Below, piece by piece: positions 23,105-31,700 of a stretch of DNA of 36,697 bases (position 1 is its first letter; each line of letters opens with the position of its first letter). The notes beneath the pieces were generated by a model, which was not told the origin of the DNA, ran no database searches, and saw only the letters and a list, made by a program, of their open reading frames with translations. The stretch is from contig SYJG01000143.1 in assembly GCA_005798445.1 (NCBI GenBank), forward strand, positions 1-36,697. Reading direction: 5' to 3'. Both the position numbers and the translations under genes were made by a program. The DNA is from Planctomyces sp. (lineage in GTDB: Bacteria; Planctomycetota; Planctomycetia; Planctomycetales; Planctomycetaceae).

Positions 23105-26029
23105 TCACGGACGCGGAACCTCGAAATGCCGCATCTGTCCGTCGGCGGTGAGCAGCACGAATTGGTCGAGGTGTGGAGTCGCCAGCACCGCCAGCGGTCG
23201 TGACCCTGTCCCAGGTGTCTGAGCGCGCAGCCGCAAGTTGTGCCCATCCACGTTGAAGACTTCGCAGGTCGTCCGATCCGCGACGACCAAATGTCCTCGG
23301 CGAGTGAACGTGGCTACCGGGTGCGAGTAATCGTCCGACAGCCGAGCGGAGTGAATCTCACTCCCGTCGTCCCACAGAATTTCGCCTCCCGACTCAAACG
23401 TCAGCACGAGACGAGTCACACGCTCGAACGTCATTCCGGCGAGCGACTGAATCGCTCCCCGATCCGACGTCCAGCCTCCGTCGAAGTGCGGCATCAGCAA
23501 TTTTTCCCCCTCGCCGACGTATTTGCGACCGGAAGAGTCCACGAAAAACGGATTCGGCCAGACGCTCGGTTCATCGCTTGCCGAGTGATTGATCTGCTGC
23601 GTGTGCAACAGCAGATCGGACGTCTCGCTGTATCCTTCGACGATAAAGCACTCCGGCTCATCACGCAGCACCCACACGATTCCCGGCGTTCGGCAGATGG
23701 CGACCGTATTCGGTTGTAGCCAAGTGGGCGGGCGATCGAAGTCGAGTCCCCGCGCGCTCGATTGCCAGCGACGCACGGTCTTCTGAATTTTGCATTGCTG
23801 CCGAACGACCAACGGACCGTCGTCCTCGGCGGCGACCGACAGCAGCAGCGGATCGCCCAGCGGTTCCCCGAAGTTCGGCAGCGCCAAATCCGAAGGCGGC
23901 AACGTCTGCGACCAATCGCCCCGGACCACGACCTGCGACGATCCGCGTGTCCCCAGAGCAAACCAATACTGCTGGCTGCTGGTGGCGGTCAGCCACTCGA
24001 CATCGCCGCGCAATTGCCATTGCCGCAACAACCGCAGAGGCGGCTTCGAGGGATGCGCTGATTTGTGAAACGGGAACAACTTCGGCGTGGGGGCAACTCG
24101 CTCCGCCAGGAAGCGTCGCGTGTCGCGAGCCAGCAAGCGGTCTTCGGGAGCCAGTGCGACGATCGACTTCAGCAACCGCTGATGTTCCGACGCGGGCCGA
24201 GTCTTCCAGTGCCGAGCGGTCAGCACGCGTGCCGAGTCACCCGCCAACTGTCGTACGCCGTCGTCCGGGTACGTCGTCGTGACCTCCGCGAGTTGCTGCA
24301 CCAGCAATGCCGGAGACAACAACACCGTGACGGACTCGTCAGCATCGCGCCAGTGTTCGATCCGCCGACTCGCTTCGGGATGATTGCCCATCCGCGCCAG
24401 CAGTCGAAACGATTCCGACAAACACGCCTCAGCCTGTATCGACCGCTGCCAACCGGCGTCGAGCAGGTCCAACGCTGCGTCCTGATTCGCCAGCTTCGTC
24501 TCCGTCAGCTTGGCCGCCGCGAGAAAGTTGTTCGATTGCATCAGTTGCACACTCGCCTGTGACCACCGCTGCCGCGCTTCGTCCGGTTGTTCGAGCTGAG
24601 CGAACAAGTCTCCCGCCTTCTCGAACATCTTTTGCTCGTCGTAGATTTCGATCGCTTCCGTCAGCAGTCCCCCTTGTTCCAAGCAGCGTGCCGCATCGAG
24701 CGGAAGGTGTAGCTTGTCGCGATAGAGCACTGCTGCGTCGCGCCAGTGTTTGCCGGCGGCGAGCGCGTTCGCGGCGGCGGCGAAATCGTGCAGCAGGTGT
24801 CCGAAGATGTACGCCGCTCGGCGATGCCGGCCGAGTTGCAGCTCCCGGTTCGCCAGCTCGCGATACCGAGCCATCAATTGCAGCGACTGGTCGTTCGGGA
24901 TCGACCAACGATCCGCCGGACCTCCGCCCCGCAGTTGATTCAAGTCGAAATTCACCGGCCGTTCGGCCAACTGATCCGACGGACTCGCCGTTCCACGATG
25001 CGGTTCATCACCGAACGGGATCGCGAACTTCAAGCCCTCGTCCGGGTTCTTCTCCAGCAGCTCCATCAGCCGCCGCACCGCCTTTTGCCGAGCCGGCTCC
25101 AACGCCTGCCGCATCCGCTCGACCATGTTCTGCATTGCCTTCTCGAGCGCGTGACTCCAGCCTGACTCCCCCGCTGCGCCGGAACCGCGACGTCCTGAGC
25201 CGCTCGCTGCCCCGCCGGTCAACGCTCGCAATCCGCGACCGATCGCTCCGGCCACCGAGCCGACCGCTCCCACCATCGCCGCCCCAGCCGCCGCCGCACC
25301 GAGCATCGCGCGCTGTCCAAGTTTCGATAACGCTCCGTCCGATGGTTCGTTGGTTCGACGCGGCAACTCCGACCAATCGTCGCCGCGCGAGCCGATGTCT
25401 TCACGCCCCTCATCGAGCAGCGATTCCAGCGACGGCACGACGACCGGCAACACCGCCGTCAGTCGCGAGTTGAACGAGACGCCCGGCCGAGCCTGATTCC
25501 AGTCCGCCGCGCGCCGCTGCGGAGCCTGCAACAAATCCGCGACGCGCAAACACTGCGATTCGTCAAACGTGACGAACCCCGCCGTCGGATGCCACACGCA
25601 AATCGACTTCTCGTGAGGCTCCTCGTCGGTCGGCAACAGGTCGCGCCAATCCCGTTCATCGAGCGGCGGCACAAACGTCGCCTCAACCGGCACGAACAAT
25701 CGGCCGGCGATGCAGCCGTAAGGAATCGCCACACCACTCGTAGGATGGCCGCCCTCGGCCGTCCGCTGTTTTAAGGTTTGAGATTTGAGATTTGAGATTT
25801 CATAAGGACGGCCGAGGGCGGCCATCCTACTTTCCGTCACCAACACTCCGCATGGTGTCCGATCCGCCGCACCGCACGGCACGATCCACAGACGCAGCGG
25901 AGCCAACGGCACGCCCCACCGAGTCAGTTCGTCCAACCATTCGCGCGAAGTTTCTCCCGGCACGAACCACGCGACGGCGTCGCGCTGTCGGCTCGGCGAA
26001 TACCGCATCTCGACCGGAACGCGGATCAT
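23105..26029 (-). CDS. bpX-type protein of a MoxR-vWA-beta-propeller ternary system (TPR-like helices plus propeller)
   Basis: This is a 974-aa protein. The start at 26029 is chosen because its ATG overlaps the TGA of the upstream vWA gene (ATGA); the open frame runs further but overlaps that gene. Residues 1-300 form an N-terminal module (MIRVPVEMRYSPSRQRDAVA, TSREWLDELTRWGVPLAPLR) interrupted in frame by a palindrome at about 67-96. A Gly/Ala-rich stretch near 235-290 (AAAAGAAMVGAVGSVAG) may contact membrane or be a flexible hinge. Residues about 350-560 are TPR-like helices (HRRAAYIFGHLLHDFAAAAN, EQGGLLTEAIEIYDEQ). The C-terminal third is a beta-propeller (VATFTRRGHLVVADRTTCEV). This layout resembles bpX6 proteins of ternary conflict systems, where it is proposed to act as sensor or scaffold. 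It is the last gene of the operon. Confidence 0.75.
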   Translation of the reverse strand: MIRVPVEMRYSPSRQRDAVAWFVPGETSREWLDELTRWGVPLAPLRLWIVPCGAADRTPCGVLVTESRMAALGRPYEISNLKSQTLKQRTAEGGHPTSGVAIPYGCIAGRLFVPVEATFVPPLDERDWRDLLPTDEEPHEKSICVWHPTAGFVTFDESQCLRVADLLQAPQRRAADWNQARPGVSFNSRLTAVLPVVVPSLESLLDEGREDIGSRGDDWSELPRRTNEPSDGALSKLGQRAMLGAAAAGAAMVGAVGSVAGAIGRGLRALTGGAASGSGRRGSGAAGESGWSHALEKAMQNMVERMRQALEPARQKAVRRLMELLEKNPDEGLKFAIPFGDEPHRGTASPSDQLAERPVNFDLNQLRGGGPADRWSIPNDQSLQLMARYRELANRELQLGRHRRAAYIFGHLLHDFAAAANALAAGKHWRDAAVLYRDKLHLPLDAARCLEQGGLLTEAIEIYDEQKMFEKAGDLFAQLEQPDEARQRWSQASVQLMQSNNFLAAAKLTETKLANQDAALDLLDAGWQRSIQAEACLSESFRLLARMGNHPEASRRIEHWRDADESVTVLLSPALLVQQLAEVTTTYPDDGVRQLAGDSARVLTARHWKTRPASEHQRLLKSIVALAPEDRLLARDTRRFLAERVAPTPKLFPFHKSAHPSKPPLRLLRQWQLRGDVEWLTATSSQQYWFALGTRGSSQVVVRGDWSQTLPPSDLALPNFGEPLGDPLLLSVAAEDDGPLVVRQQCKIQKTVRRWQSSARGLDFDRPPTWLQPNTVAICRTPGIVWVLRDEPECFIVEGYSETSDLLLHTQQINHSASDEPSVWPNPFFVDSSGRKYVGEGEKLLMPHFDGGWTSDRGAIQSLAGMTFERVTRLVLTFESGGEILWDDGSEIHSARLSDDYSHPVATFTRRGHLVVADRTTCEVFNVDGHNLRLRAQTPGTGSRPLAVLATPHLDQFVLLTADGQMRHFEVPRP
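25741..25829. repeat. Palindromic element with GAGATTT microrepeats inside the bpX-type gene
   Basis: Perfect 24-base arms (25741-25764, 25806-25829) surround a centre with tandem TTTGAGA copies. The outer arms are the same sequence as the element at 16359-16441. Here it is in frame and adds about 30 residues near the N-terminus of the 974-aa protein. Confidence 0.92.
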
Positions 26030-28872
26030 GTCAGCCTCCGCAGAAACGGTTGCAAAACTTGATCGAAAAACGGTCGTGGCGGATCGCCGGTTTCGGAGCC
26101 AAAAAAATACGAGTTGCCGAACTTGGTCCCATTCGCGCACCAACCGGCGGCCTGGCCCTCGATCAGCACCAATGTGAACTCCGGAATCGACGGATCCGAA
26201 CTCTGGCAATGCAGCAACCCGCGCGAATCGAGGATCACGCGACTCCCCTCCGCGAACACCGCTTCGGAGAGCAGAAAACGTTGATCGTGATCGAGACTCA
26301 GGCCGTGGAATCGAAGCCAGCCGGCTGAGACACTTCGATACGTTAGCGCAGGGATCGGCGGATCGAGCGTGCTGGTCACGAACACGTCCCCCGCAGTATC
26401 GCGCAAGCGGTTTCGTGTCTGTCTCCAAATCATTCCGCTCCCACCCTGCCATTCGAGCGAAAGGTTATTCCCCTTGGCATTCCGCAAGCACAGCACGCCA
26501 TCGACGACTCCGACGCCGTCAAACTGATTTCGCACGCACGCCGGTCGGATCGCACGAGACGCTTCTGGTTCCAGGCGTGCTCGCCAGTTCGGCTCAGGAC
26601 GCAACGACTCAATCTTCTTGTCCGGGAAGCTGACGAGAAGCCGCCATTCCGCTTCGTCGCGGGATCTCGGCCGAGCCGTGAGATGAAATCGCAGGCCATC
26701 GGCCGACGCCGCGACCAGTGTCCGCGTCAGGCTGAGCGAGTGTCCGTGGCCGAAAACCGTTTCCGTTCCGTCTTGAGTTCTCAGCGTCAGATCGTTGAAC
26801 AGCAACACCGGGCCGTTCAGACCGCTCGGTTCGATCACCGCCAGAATTGGCTTCTGACCTTCCCCGTCGTGACCTTCCCCTTCGCGGCAGAGCACCTGAG
26901 CCACGAACTGATGGCCGTCGTGCGACGTCGCTCGCCACTGACCGTCCGCCAAATAAAAACGTCCGCAGCGGCGTTGATCCTCCTTCGGCAAATCCTTTTT
27001 CGACAGCAGCCTGCCGTCGCGCGGGTCGACCAATTCGACGCTCGCCAATTCAAACAGGAACAACCGGTCGCGATGCCACGCGACGTCCGTGACCGGATGC
27101 CGGCGAGTCTCGCTGATTTGGCAGAGCGTCACGTTGTGATCGGCGTCAATCGTCAGCAGGTGCAGCGGGCCGGCCTGCGCTCCGATCACCGCACGGCTGA
27201 CTCCGTCGTGATTCGGCTCGCCGTACCACAGCAAGTCTCCCTTCGGAATTCGGTCGGACAGCAGTTGGCCCCCTTGCCCGCGCTTCGTCCAAAACAGCAA
27301 GCAGCCGTTGCCGCTGATCGAAAACGCTCCGCCGTTGGGGGCGGGCCAGAAGGCATTCGCCAGCGGGGGCAACGACAGCCGGAGCGGAAACGAACGCTGA
27401 CGCAAGATCGCCGGCAACTTCGGATCGACGTTCGGGTCAATCAGCGGCACGGCGGGCTGCGGAGAACTGAGCAACTCATCGAGCGACAGCCTCGCCTCGC
27501 GCAGCAACTTCGTGCCGCGCGGCGAATGAACTCGCAAGCGGAACTCGCCCGCGCGATTGACCGTCGCGAGGTACAGCGTCAGCCGAGGCAGCTTGTCGAG
27601 CGACCGTTGAAACTCCCGGTCGGCGAGCACATCGTCGGTCGTAATCAGCACCGCATCCAGCGGTGTCGCCGAGCGAGCTTCAGCAGACGCCGCGTCTTCC
27701 AGTTCCAGCAACAGTTCCGGGAGCGCGTTGCCCGGATGACGGCTCATCTCCAACGCGGCGAGCAACTCATTGAGACCATCACGCGTCGTCAGGTCCACCG
27801 GCTCGACGTCATCGTCGTCGAGCAAATGCCAGGTGCGGCTGAATGTCTGCTTGTCAGCGGTCGCGGCGAAGGCCAACGCGACCGCAGCCGCGAACACGCG
27901 CGGCACGCCCCACATCCGCAAGCCCGTATCGACCAGTACCGCCTGGCAACGCTGCGGCGGACGAGGTGGAATCTCGCGACGCAGAAACAGCGCCTCGTTG
28001 TTCGCCAGCCGAGCGGTCAGCGTCAGGTCATCGTGAGCCAATTCGCTGAGCAACAGCTTGTCCCAGTCCCCTCGGTTCGTGATGTCCGACACGCCGCCCA
28101 TCGGCAGTTCATCGGGATCGGCAACTCGCCGAGGCAGTTGCGTGACGACCATCAGATGCTGAGCCAACCGCGCGATGCCGCTGAGTTCCGGATCGTTTCG
28201 CAGCTTCGCCAGCAAGTCGCGCACGCTCTGCACCGGTTCGATGTTGATCGGAGCCGGCAAGACTTCTTGCTCGACGCCGGTGCGACGCCTCGCCTTCAGC
28301 GCCTCCGGCGTGATCCGCGATAACCCGCCACGCAACGCTTGCAACTCCGACAGCATCAGATGCAGCGTGCGGGCCGAGTCCTCGTGCGTCGCGACGATCG
28401 CCTGCGACAATCCCCGCGAAAGCGCCGCAACAATTTTCGTCGCCACCGCTGGCGTCCAGCTTGAACCGGAGTGCTCGAAGACCATCTCCGCCAACGTGGC
28501 CTTCGCTTCGACCGAGACACGCAACTCCACCGGCAATTGCCGAACGTTTTCCAACCCGACGAAGACAACGTTGTCCGACACGACCGACGAACTGAGCAAC
28601 TTCCGAAACATGTCGAACTGCGAGCCAAGTTCGCTGACCGCGCGCCGTCCCGCCTCCCCATCGCGACACGCACCGAGCAACCACAACACCGCACCGAATG
28701 GCGGCAATCCGCGCGGAGCCAATCGCCGCAGCACCGCTTCGATCTCCGCCCGAAACGCGATCGTCGGCCCGTCGTTCCAAGCGACCGTCTCGCCGTCGTC
28801 GCGCCAACTCCACGGCGACTCCAACGGCGGAGCCAGGTAGTTGCGAACAGCGGATTCATCGAAAGTCAGCAC
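26026..28872 (-). CDS. vWA plus beta-propeller protein of the ternary system
   Basis: This is a 948-aa protein, starting with GTG at 28870-28872. Residues 1-300 are an N-terminal helical module (LTFDESAVRNYLAPPL). A von Willebrand A-like domain begins near residue 308 with QAVLVDTGLRMWG; the MIDAS metal motif DxSxS is degenerate (DTGLRM). Further strands are TWHLLDDDDVEPVDL and SATPLDAVLITTDDVLAD. From about residue 500 to the end, repeated strand blocks (GAFSISGNGCLLFW, GPLHLLTIDADHNVTLCQIS, RDRLFLFELASVELVDPRDG) look like a WD40-like propeller. In MoxR-vWA-propeller systems the vWA protein is the partner remodelled by the MoxR ATPase. It overlaps the next gene by four bases and follows a palindrome after the upstream small gene. 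Confidence 0.8.
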   Translation of the reverse strand: MLTFDESAVRNYLAPPLESPWSWRDDGETVAWNDGPTIAFRAEIEAVLRRLAPRGLPPFGAVLWLLGACRDGEAGRRAVSELGSQFDMFRKLLSSSVVSDNVVFVGLENVRQLPVELRVSVEAKATLAEMVFEHSGSSWTPAVATKIVAALSRGLSQAIVATHEDSARTLHLMLSELQALRGGLSRITPEALKARRRTGVEQEVLPAPINIEPVQSVRDLLAKLRNDPELSGIARLAQHLMVVTQLPRRVADPDELPMGGVSDITNRGDWDKLLLSELAHDDLTLTARLANNEALFLRREIPPRPPQRCQAVLVDTGLRMWGVPRVFAAAVALAFAATADKQTFSRTWHLLDDDDVEPVDLTTRDGLNELLAALEMSRHPGNALPELLLELEDAASAEARSATPLDAVLITTDDVLADREFQRSLDKLPRLTLYLATVNRAGEFRLRVHSPRGTKLLREARLSLDELLSSPQPAVPLIDPNVDPKLPAILRQRSFPLRLSLPPLANAFWPAPNGGAFSISGNGCLLFWTKRGQGGQLLSDRIPKGDLLWYGEPNHDGVSRAVIGAQAGPLHLLTIDADHNVTLCQISETRRHPVTDVAWHRDRLFLFELASVELVDPRDGRLLSKKDLPKEDQRRCGRFYLADGQWRATSHDGHQFVAQVLCREGEGHDGEGQKPILAVIEPSGLNGPVLLFNDLTLRTQDGTETVFGHGHSLSLTRTLVAASADGLRFHLTARPRSRDEAEWRLLVSFPDKKIESLRPEPNWRARLEPEASRAIRPACVRNQFDGVGVVDGVLCLRNAKGNNLSLEWQGGSGMIWRQTRNRLRDTAGDVFVTSTLDPPIPALTYRSVSAGWLRFHGLSLDHDQRFLLSEAVFAEGSRVILDSRGLLHCQSSDPSIPEFTLVLIEGQAAGWCANGTKFGNSYFFGSETGDPPRPFFDQVLQPFLRRLT

Positions 28873-28902
28873 GCGAACCTCAATGGAACGTTGAAAAGTG
28901 AG

Positions 28903-28972
28903 ATAACGGCGATCGGCTTTCGGCTCACGGCGTTCGGCCGAATGCCGTGAGCCGAAAGCCGACAGCCGTTAT
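28903..28972. repeat. Palindrome overlapping the end of a ternary-system gene
   Basis: Arms 28903-28936 and 28939-28972 match at 31 of 34. The TAA stop of the gene at 28969-29694 lies inside the outer end of the right arm (TTA of CGTTAT), so this element sets that protein's C-terminus. It separates this gene from the vWA gene and could tune expression of the downstream pair. Confidence 0.85.
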
Positions 28973-29694
28973 CCCACTTCTTCCTCCGACGAACGCACAC
29001 TCGATCGACTCGCCGCGACGAACTGTTCGCTGCGAACGATCTCACACACCTCGCACGACCACAACAGGATGTCATCCGTCCCCAACCCAAACAGGTCACG
29101 CACCACCGCCGCATCCACCAGCGGTGACCAAGTCCAGCCGGCGGCGACAACGATTCCCGTTCGTTCGACGAAGCGTTCTCCCACAAGCGGCGGCAACGGC
29201 GTGCCGCGAATCACGGCTCGGCCGTCAGCAGCCAGCGCGAATCGCCAACGATCCAGCCGGACTTGCGGAGCCGTCACCGCGTACTCAGACCAGATCGTTC
29301 GGGGCGTCAGCAACACGTTCGGCTCCGACATCTCGTCCGACGGCACGAGCCGCAACTCAACTCGCGGCACCGGCTCCGCCAATTCCCCCGGCCAGATCGA
29401 CGCCGGCCGTTCCGGCTGCAGCCACTTCGCGAGCGGTTGCCAGTCACCGCGCGGCAATGTTGCCGACGGCACACGAGCATCCCGCTCACGCAGTTGTTTT
29501 TCGTCCGCGTCGATCCAGAAGAAAGTCCCGTTGGCGATCCCGCGCAATGTGACCTCGAATTTGTCGGAAAACGAATCGCCGCGGACCCACACGTCGCTCC
29601 CATCCGCGCACACGCTCAGGCCGGGGACATGCCACAAGCGGCTCAATGAGCTGACATGTTCGAGCGGCAATCGCAGTGTCCAGAGAGCGGTCAT
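28969..29694 (-). CDS. Small bpX-type accessory protein of the ternary system
   Basis: This 241-aa protein sits seven bases after MoxR, in the place of a bpX accessory gene. It is beta-rich with segments LWHVPGLSVCADGSDVWVRG, NGTFFWIDADEKQLRERDA, RGDWQPLAKWLQPERPAS and ILLWSCEVCEIVRSEQFVAA. No catalytic motif, signal peptide or membrane segment is visible. Which of the numbered bpX families it belongs to cannot be settled by eye. The stop codon lies in a palindrome and the last residues (RSSEEEVG) are charged and look unstructured, so the protein may have been trimmed or extended by that insertion. Membership of the system is inferred from gene order and spacing. Confidence 0.65.
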   Translation of the reverse strand: MTALWTLRLPLEHVSSLSRLWHVPGLSVCADGSDVWVRGDSFSDKFEVTLRGIANGTFFWIDADEKQLRERDARVPSATLPRGDWQPLAKWLQPERPASIWPGELAEPVPRVELRLVPSDEMSEPNVLLTPRTIWSEYAVTAPQVRLDRWRFALAADGRAVIRGTPLPPLVGERFVERTGIVVAAGWTWSPLVDAAVVRDLFGLGTDDILLWSCEVCEIVRSEQFVAASRSSVRSSEEEVG

Positions 29695-29701
29695 GGCGGC
29701 G

Positions 29702-30940
29702 TCAGCGTCCTCCGACTTGCGGCCACAGCGCCGACAGCTTGCGTTCCAGAAACGATCGAGCTTGCTGATCCGCCACCCACTGACAGCGACCCGCCAGCAA
29801 ACCGATTCGGTCTCGCAAGTACGATTTCTCGTGAGCGGACAATTCGGGATCGTCCAGTTGCTCCGCGATCCGCTCCAAATCGCGAGCGAGACTTTCGGGA
29901 TCGGGCCGCTCCCCCGACTTCGCGCGCGGATGATCGGCGGGAGAGGCCGGGCCAGACTTGCTCAGCCGGTCATTGACGATCGTGGCGAGCACCTCTTGTT
30001 GCTCTTCCGTGTCCCAGATGTAACGGAAGACCCACAAGTCCGAGACGATCGTCTGCATCCGTCCGCAGAGCAGCGCGCTCGCCGCGATTAGCCGCTGCAA
30101 CTTGACCGCTCGCCGATCCGAAACCGCAATCCCCGCATGACGCAGCCGCTGCACCAGCTCGACCGACGCCGCGCGCACGTCACTCAAGTCCACGCGACCG
30201 AGCAACGCCTGAATCCGACGAATATCCTCGACACCAACCCGAAGCGTCAGCGCGGGCGAGCGGGCATCCGCGTCGCCTGTTCTGTTTGCCGCGGCCCGAC
30301 GCTCGCCCTCGCTGACGCTTCGGGTTACGGGGTTGCGAGCGACCTCGAACCGCCAGCCGGCTGTCAACACGTCGGCGAGCTGTTCGCTCGATACGTTATC
30401 GCAGCGGACACGCAGCAGAAAACGGTCGAACAGCGCGCCGAGGGCATCGTCTTCCGGCAGCCGATTGCTCGCGCCGACCACCATCAGCGTCGGCAACGCA
30501 CGAGTCTCACGGCCGCGCCGAAAGACACGCTCGTTGAGCACCATCAACAGGCTGTTGAGAATCGCGCTGTTCGCGTTGAGCAACTCATCCAAGAAGACGA
30601 ACGACGCCTCCGGCAGCATCCCCTCGGTGTTCGTGACCAAGTCCCCGTCGCGCAGCTTGCGGATGTCGAACGGGCCGAAAAGTTCGTTCGGCTCGGTGAA
30701 CCGCGTCAGCAGGTAATCGAAGACGCGACCGTCGATGCGTCGCGACAGCTCCTGCACGATCGCGCTCTTCGCGGTTCCGGGCGGGCCGAGCAGAAACAAG
30801 TTCTCGCCGCCGACCAGCCCGACCCCCAGCAGGTCGATGATCTCATCCTTGCCGACAAACGCCGCTTTCAACGGCGCGAGCACATCCGTCGTCAATCGTT
30901 TCGCCAATTCGAGCGTGTCGTGTGTTTCGGTTTCGGTCAT
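29702..30940 (-). CDS. MoxR-family AAA+ ATPase of the ternary system
   Basis: This is a 412-aa cytosolic ATPase. Walker A is LLGPPGTAKSAIVQEL (near 54-70) and Walker B is SFVFLDELLNANSAILNSLL with the MoxR-type LN(A)NSAILN helix; the sensor 1 region is LMVVGASNRLPEDDALGALF and the arginine-finger segment is FDRFLLRVRCD. MoxR ATPases act as chaperones that remodel vWA-domain partners, and a vWA gene lies two genes downstream. A repeat (30236-30326) is read in frame as residues about 205-235 (VTRSVSEGERRAAA ...), just before the helical lid. That segment is not found in standard MoxR proteins and probably forms a loop. The ATG at 30940 is accepted; the upstream gene ends 43 bases before. Confidence 0.9.
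   Translation of the reverse strand: MTETETHDTLELAKRLTTDVLAPLKAAFVGKDEIIDLLGVGLVGGENLFLLGPPGTAKSAIVQELSRRIDGRVFDYLLTRFTEPNELFGPFDIRKLRDGDLVTNTEGMLPEASFVFLDELLNANSAILNSLLMVLNERVFRRGRETRALPTLMVVGASNRLPEDDALGALFDRFLLRVRCDNVSSEQLADVLTAGWRFEVARNPVTRSVSEGERRAAANRTGDADARSPALTLRVGVEDIRRIQALLGRVDLSDVRAASVELVQRLRHAGIAVSDRRAVKLQRLIAASALLCGRMQTIVSDLWVFRYIWDTEEQQEVLATIVNDRLSKSGPASPADHPRAKSGERPDPESLARDLERIAEQLDDPELSAHEKSYLRDRIGLLAGRCQWVADQQARSFLERKLSALWPQVGGR
30236..30326. repeat. Palindromic element inside the MoxR gene
   Basis: Arms 30236-30261 and 30301-30326 match at 25 of 26 (AACCCGAAGCGTCAGCG ... and complement) around 39 bases. Translation gives the peptide word TRSVSEG, which from memory recurs in unrelated planctomycete proteins, as expected for a dispersed element. 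It shares the GCGTCAGC core with the other REP-like families here. Confidence 0.88.
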
Positions 30941-30983
30941 GTCGTCCTCGAAGGGAGAGAGTGTCCGTGTCGTCAGCTTATTC

Positions 30984-31637
30984 CTAGGGCGTCAGCAACG
31001 CACCGATTTCTGGCGCGAGTTCGGGAAACGCGCCGAGCGCTTCCCGGACGGCGTCGCGAACTCGTTCGTCCGTCAACCGAGTCCGATCGCGGCGAGCGAT
31101 GATTCGATCGACGTACAGCGTTCGCAGGCAGGGATCCTCCACGAATCCAGAAACATCAACCTCGCCGAGGTTCGGCACTCCCACCGACGACAACGGCCAC
31201 TCGACGGCCCAACGCCACAGATGGTTGACCAACGGGTCGTCGCTCGCCAAGCCGCTGGCCAACTTCAGCAAGTCGGGCAAGAATCGCCACGTCAAATCGA
31301 CGCTGTAAGCCGCGCTCGCCGGTGCGGCGGCTTTCGGCCTCGCGAGCGTCAATTCGGCGGCGATCGCCTCGGCACTGCAATCTCGAAAGACGAGAAACTG
31401 ACAAGCTCGATAAAAACGCTCCGCGCCCCAGACAGCGGTCGTCTTACAAAATGGGGGCGCGTTTTCTGGCATGTCTGAACGACAAGCCTGATCCCATTCG
31501 GTCAACACCCGCGCGGCGTTCTGGCGTTCGTCCGCAGTGAACTCGGAGAGCGCGGCCACATGGACGCGGCTGCCACGAAATAGCTCGACGAGGAATTCCG
31601 GCAGTCCCCAGTCCTTCGCCTGCATTGACGATTCCAC
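30984..31637 (-). CDS. Helical accessory protein, first gene of the ternary-system operon
   Basis: This is a 217-aa, mostly helical cytosolic protein. Segments include WGLPEFLVELFRGSRVHVAA, ADERQNAARVLTEWDQACR, VWGAERFYRACQFLVFRDCS and LVNHLWRWAVEWPLSSVGVP. No catalytic motif is recognised. It lies 43 bases upstream of the MoxR gene on the same strand and is therefore the probable first gene of the operon; similar helical bpX accessory proteins sit in this position in MoxR-vWA-propeller loci. An internal start four codons later (MQAKDWG) is possible. Transcription would begin in the 63-base gap shared with the divergent glycosylase gene. Function is inferred from context only. Confidence 0.6.
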   Translation of the reverse strand: MESSMQAKDWGLPEFLVELFRGSRVHVAALSEFTADERQNAARVLTEWDQACRSDMPENAPPFCKTTAVWGAERFYRACQFLVFRDCSAEAIAAELTLARPKAAAPASAAYSVDLTWRFLPDLLKLASGLASDDPLVNHLWRWAVEWPLSSVGVPNLGEVDVSGFVEDPCLRTLYVDRIIARRDRTRLTDERVRDAVREALGAFPELAPEIGALLTP

Positions 31638-31700
31638 AGGCCGTTCCTCGAATGCTCCGGCTCGCCGATTCGATCCACGGCCGCACTATACGGAGCACGC

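Noticed and set aside
26030-26452. N-terminal extension of the bpX-type ORF
   Set aside because: It lies antisense-frame over the coding end of the vWA gene; the ATGA overlap at 26026-26029 marks the likely start.
26683-28323. 546-codon plus-strand ORF opposite the vWA gene
   Set aside because: Arg/Gln-rich antisense shadow with no domain; the minus strand has the coherent protein.
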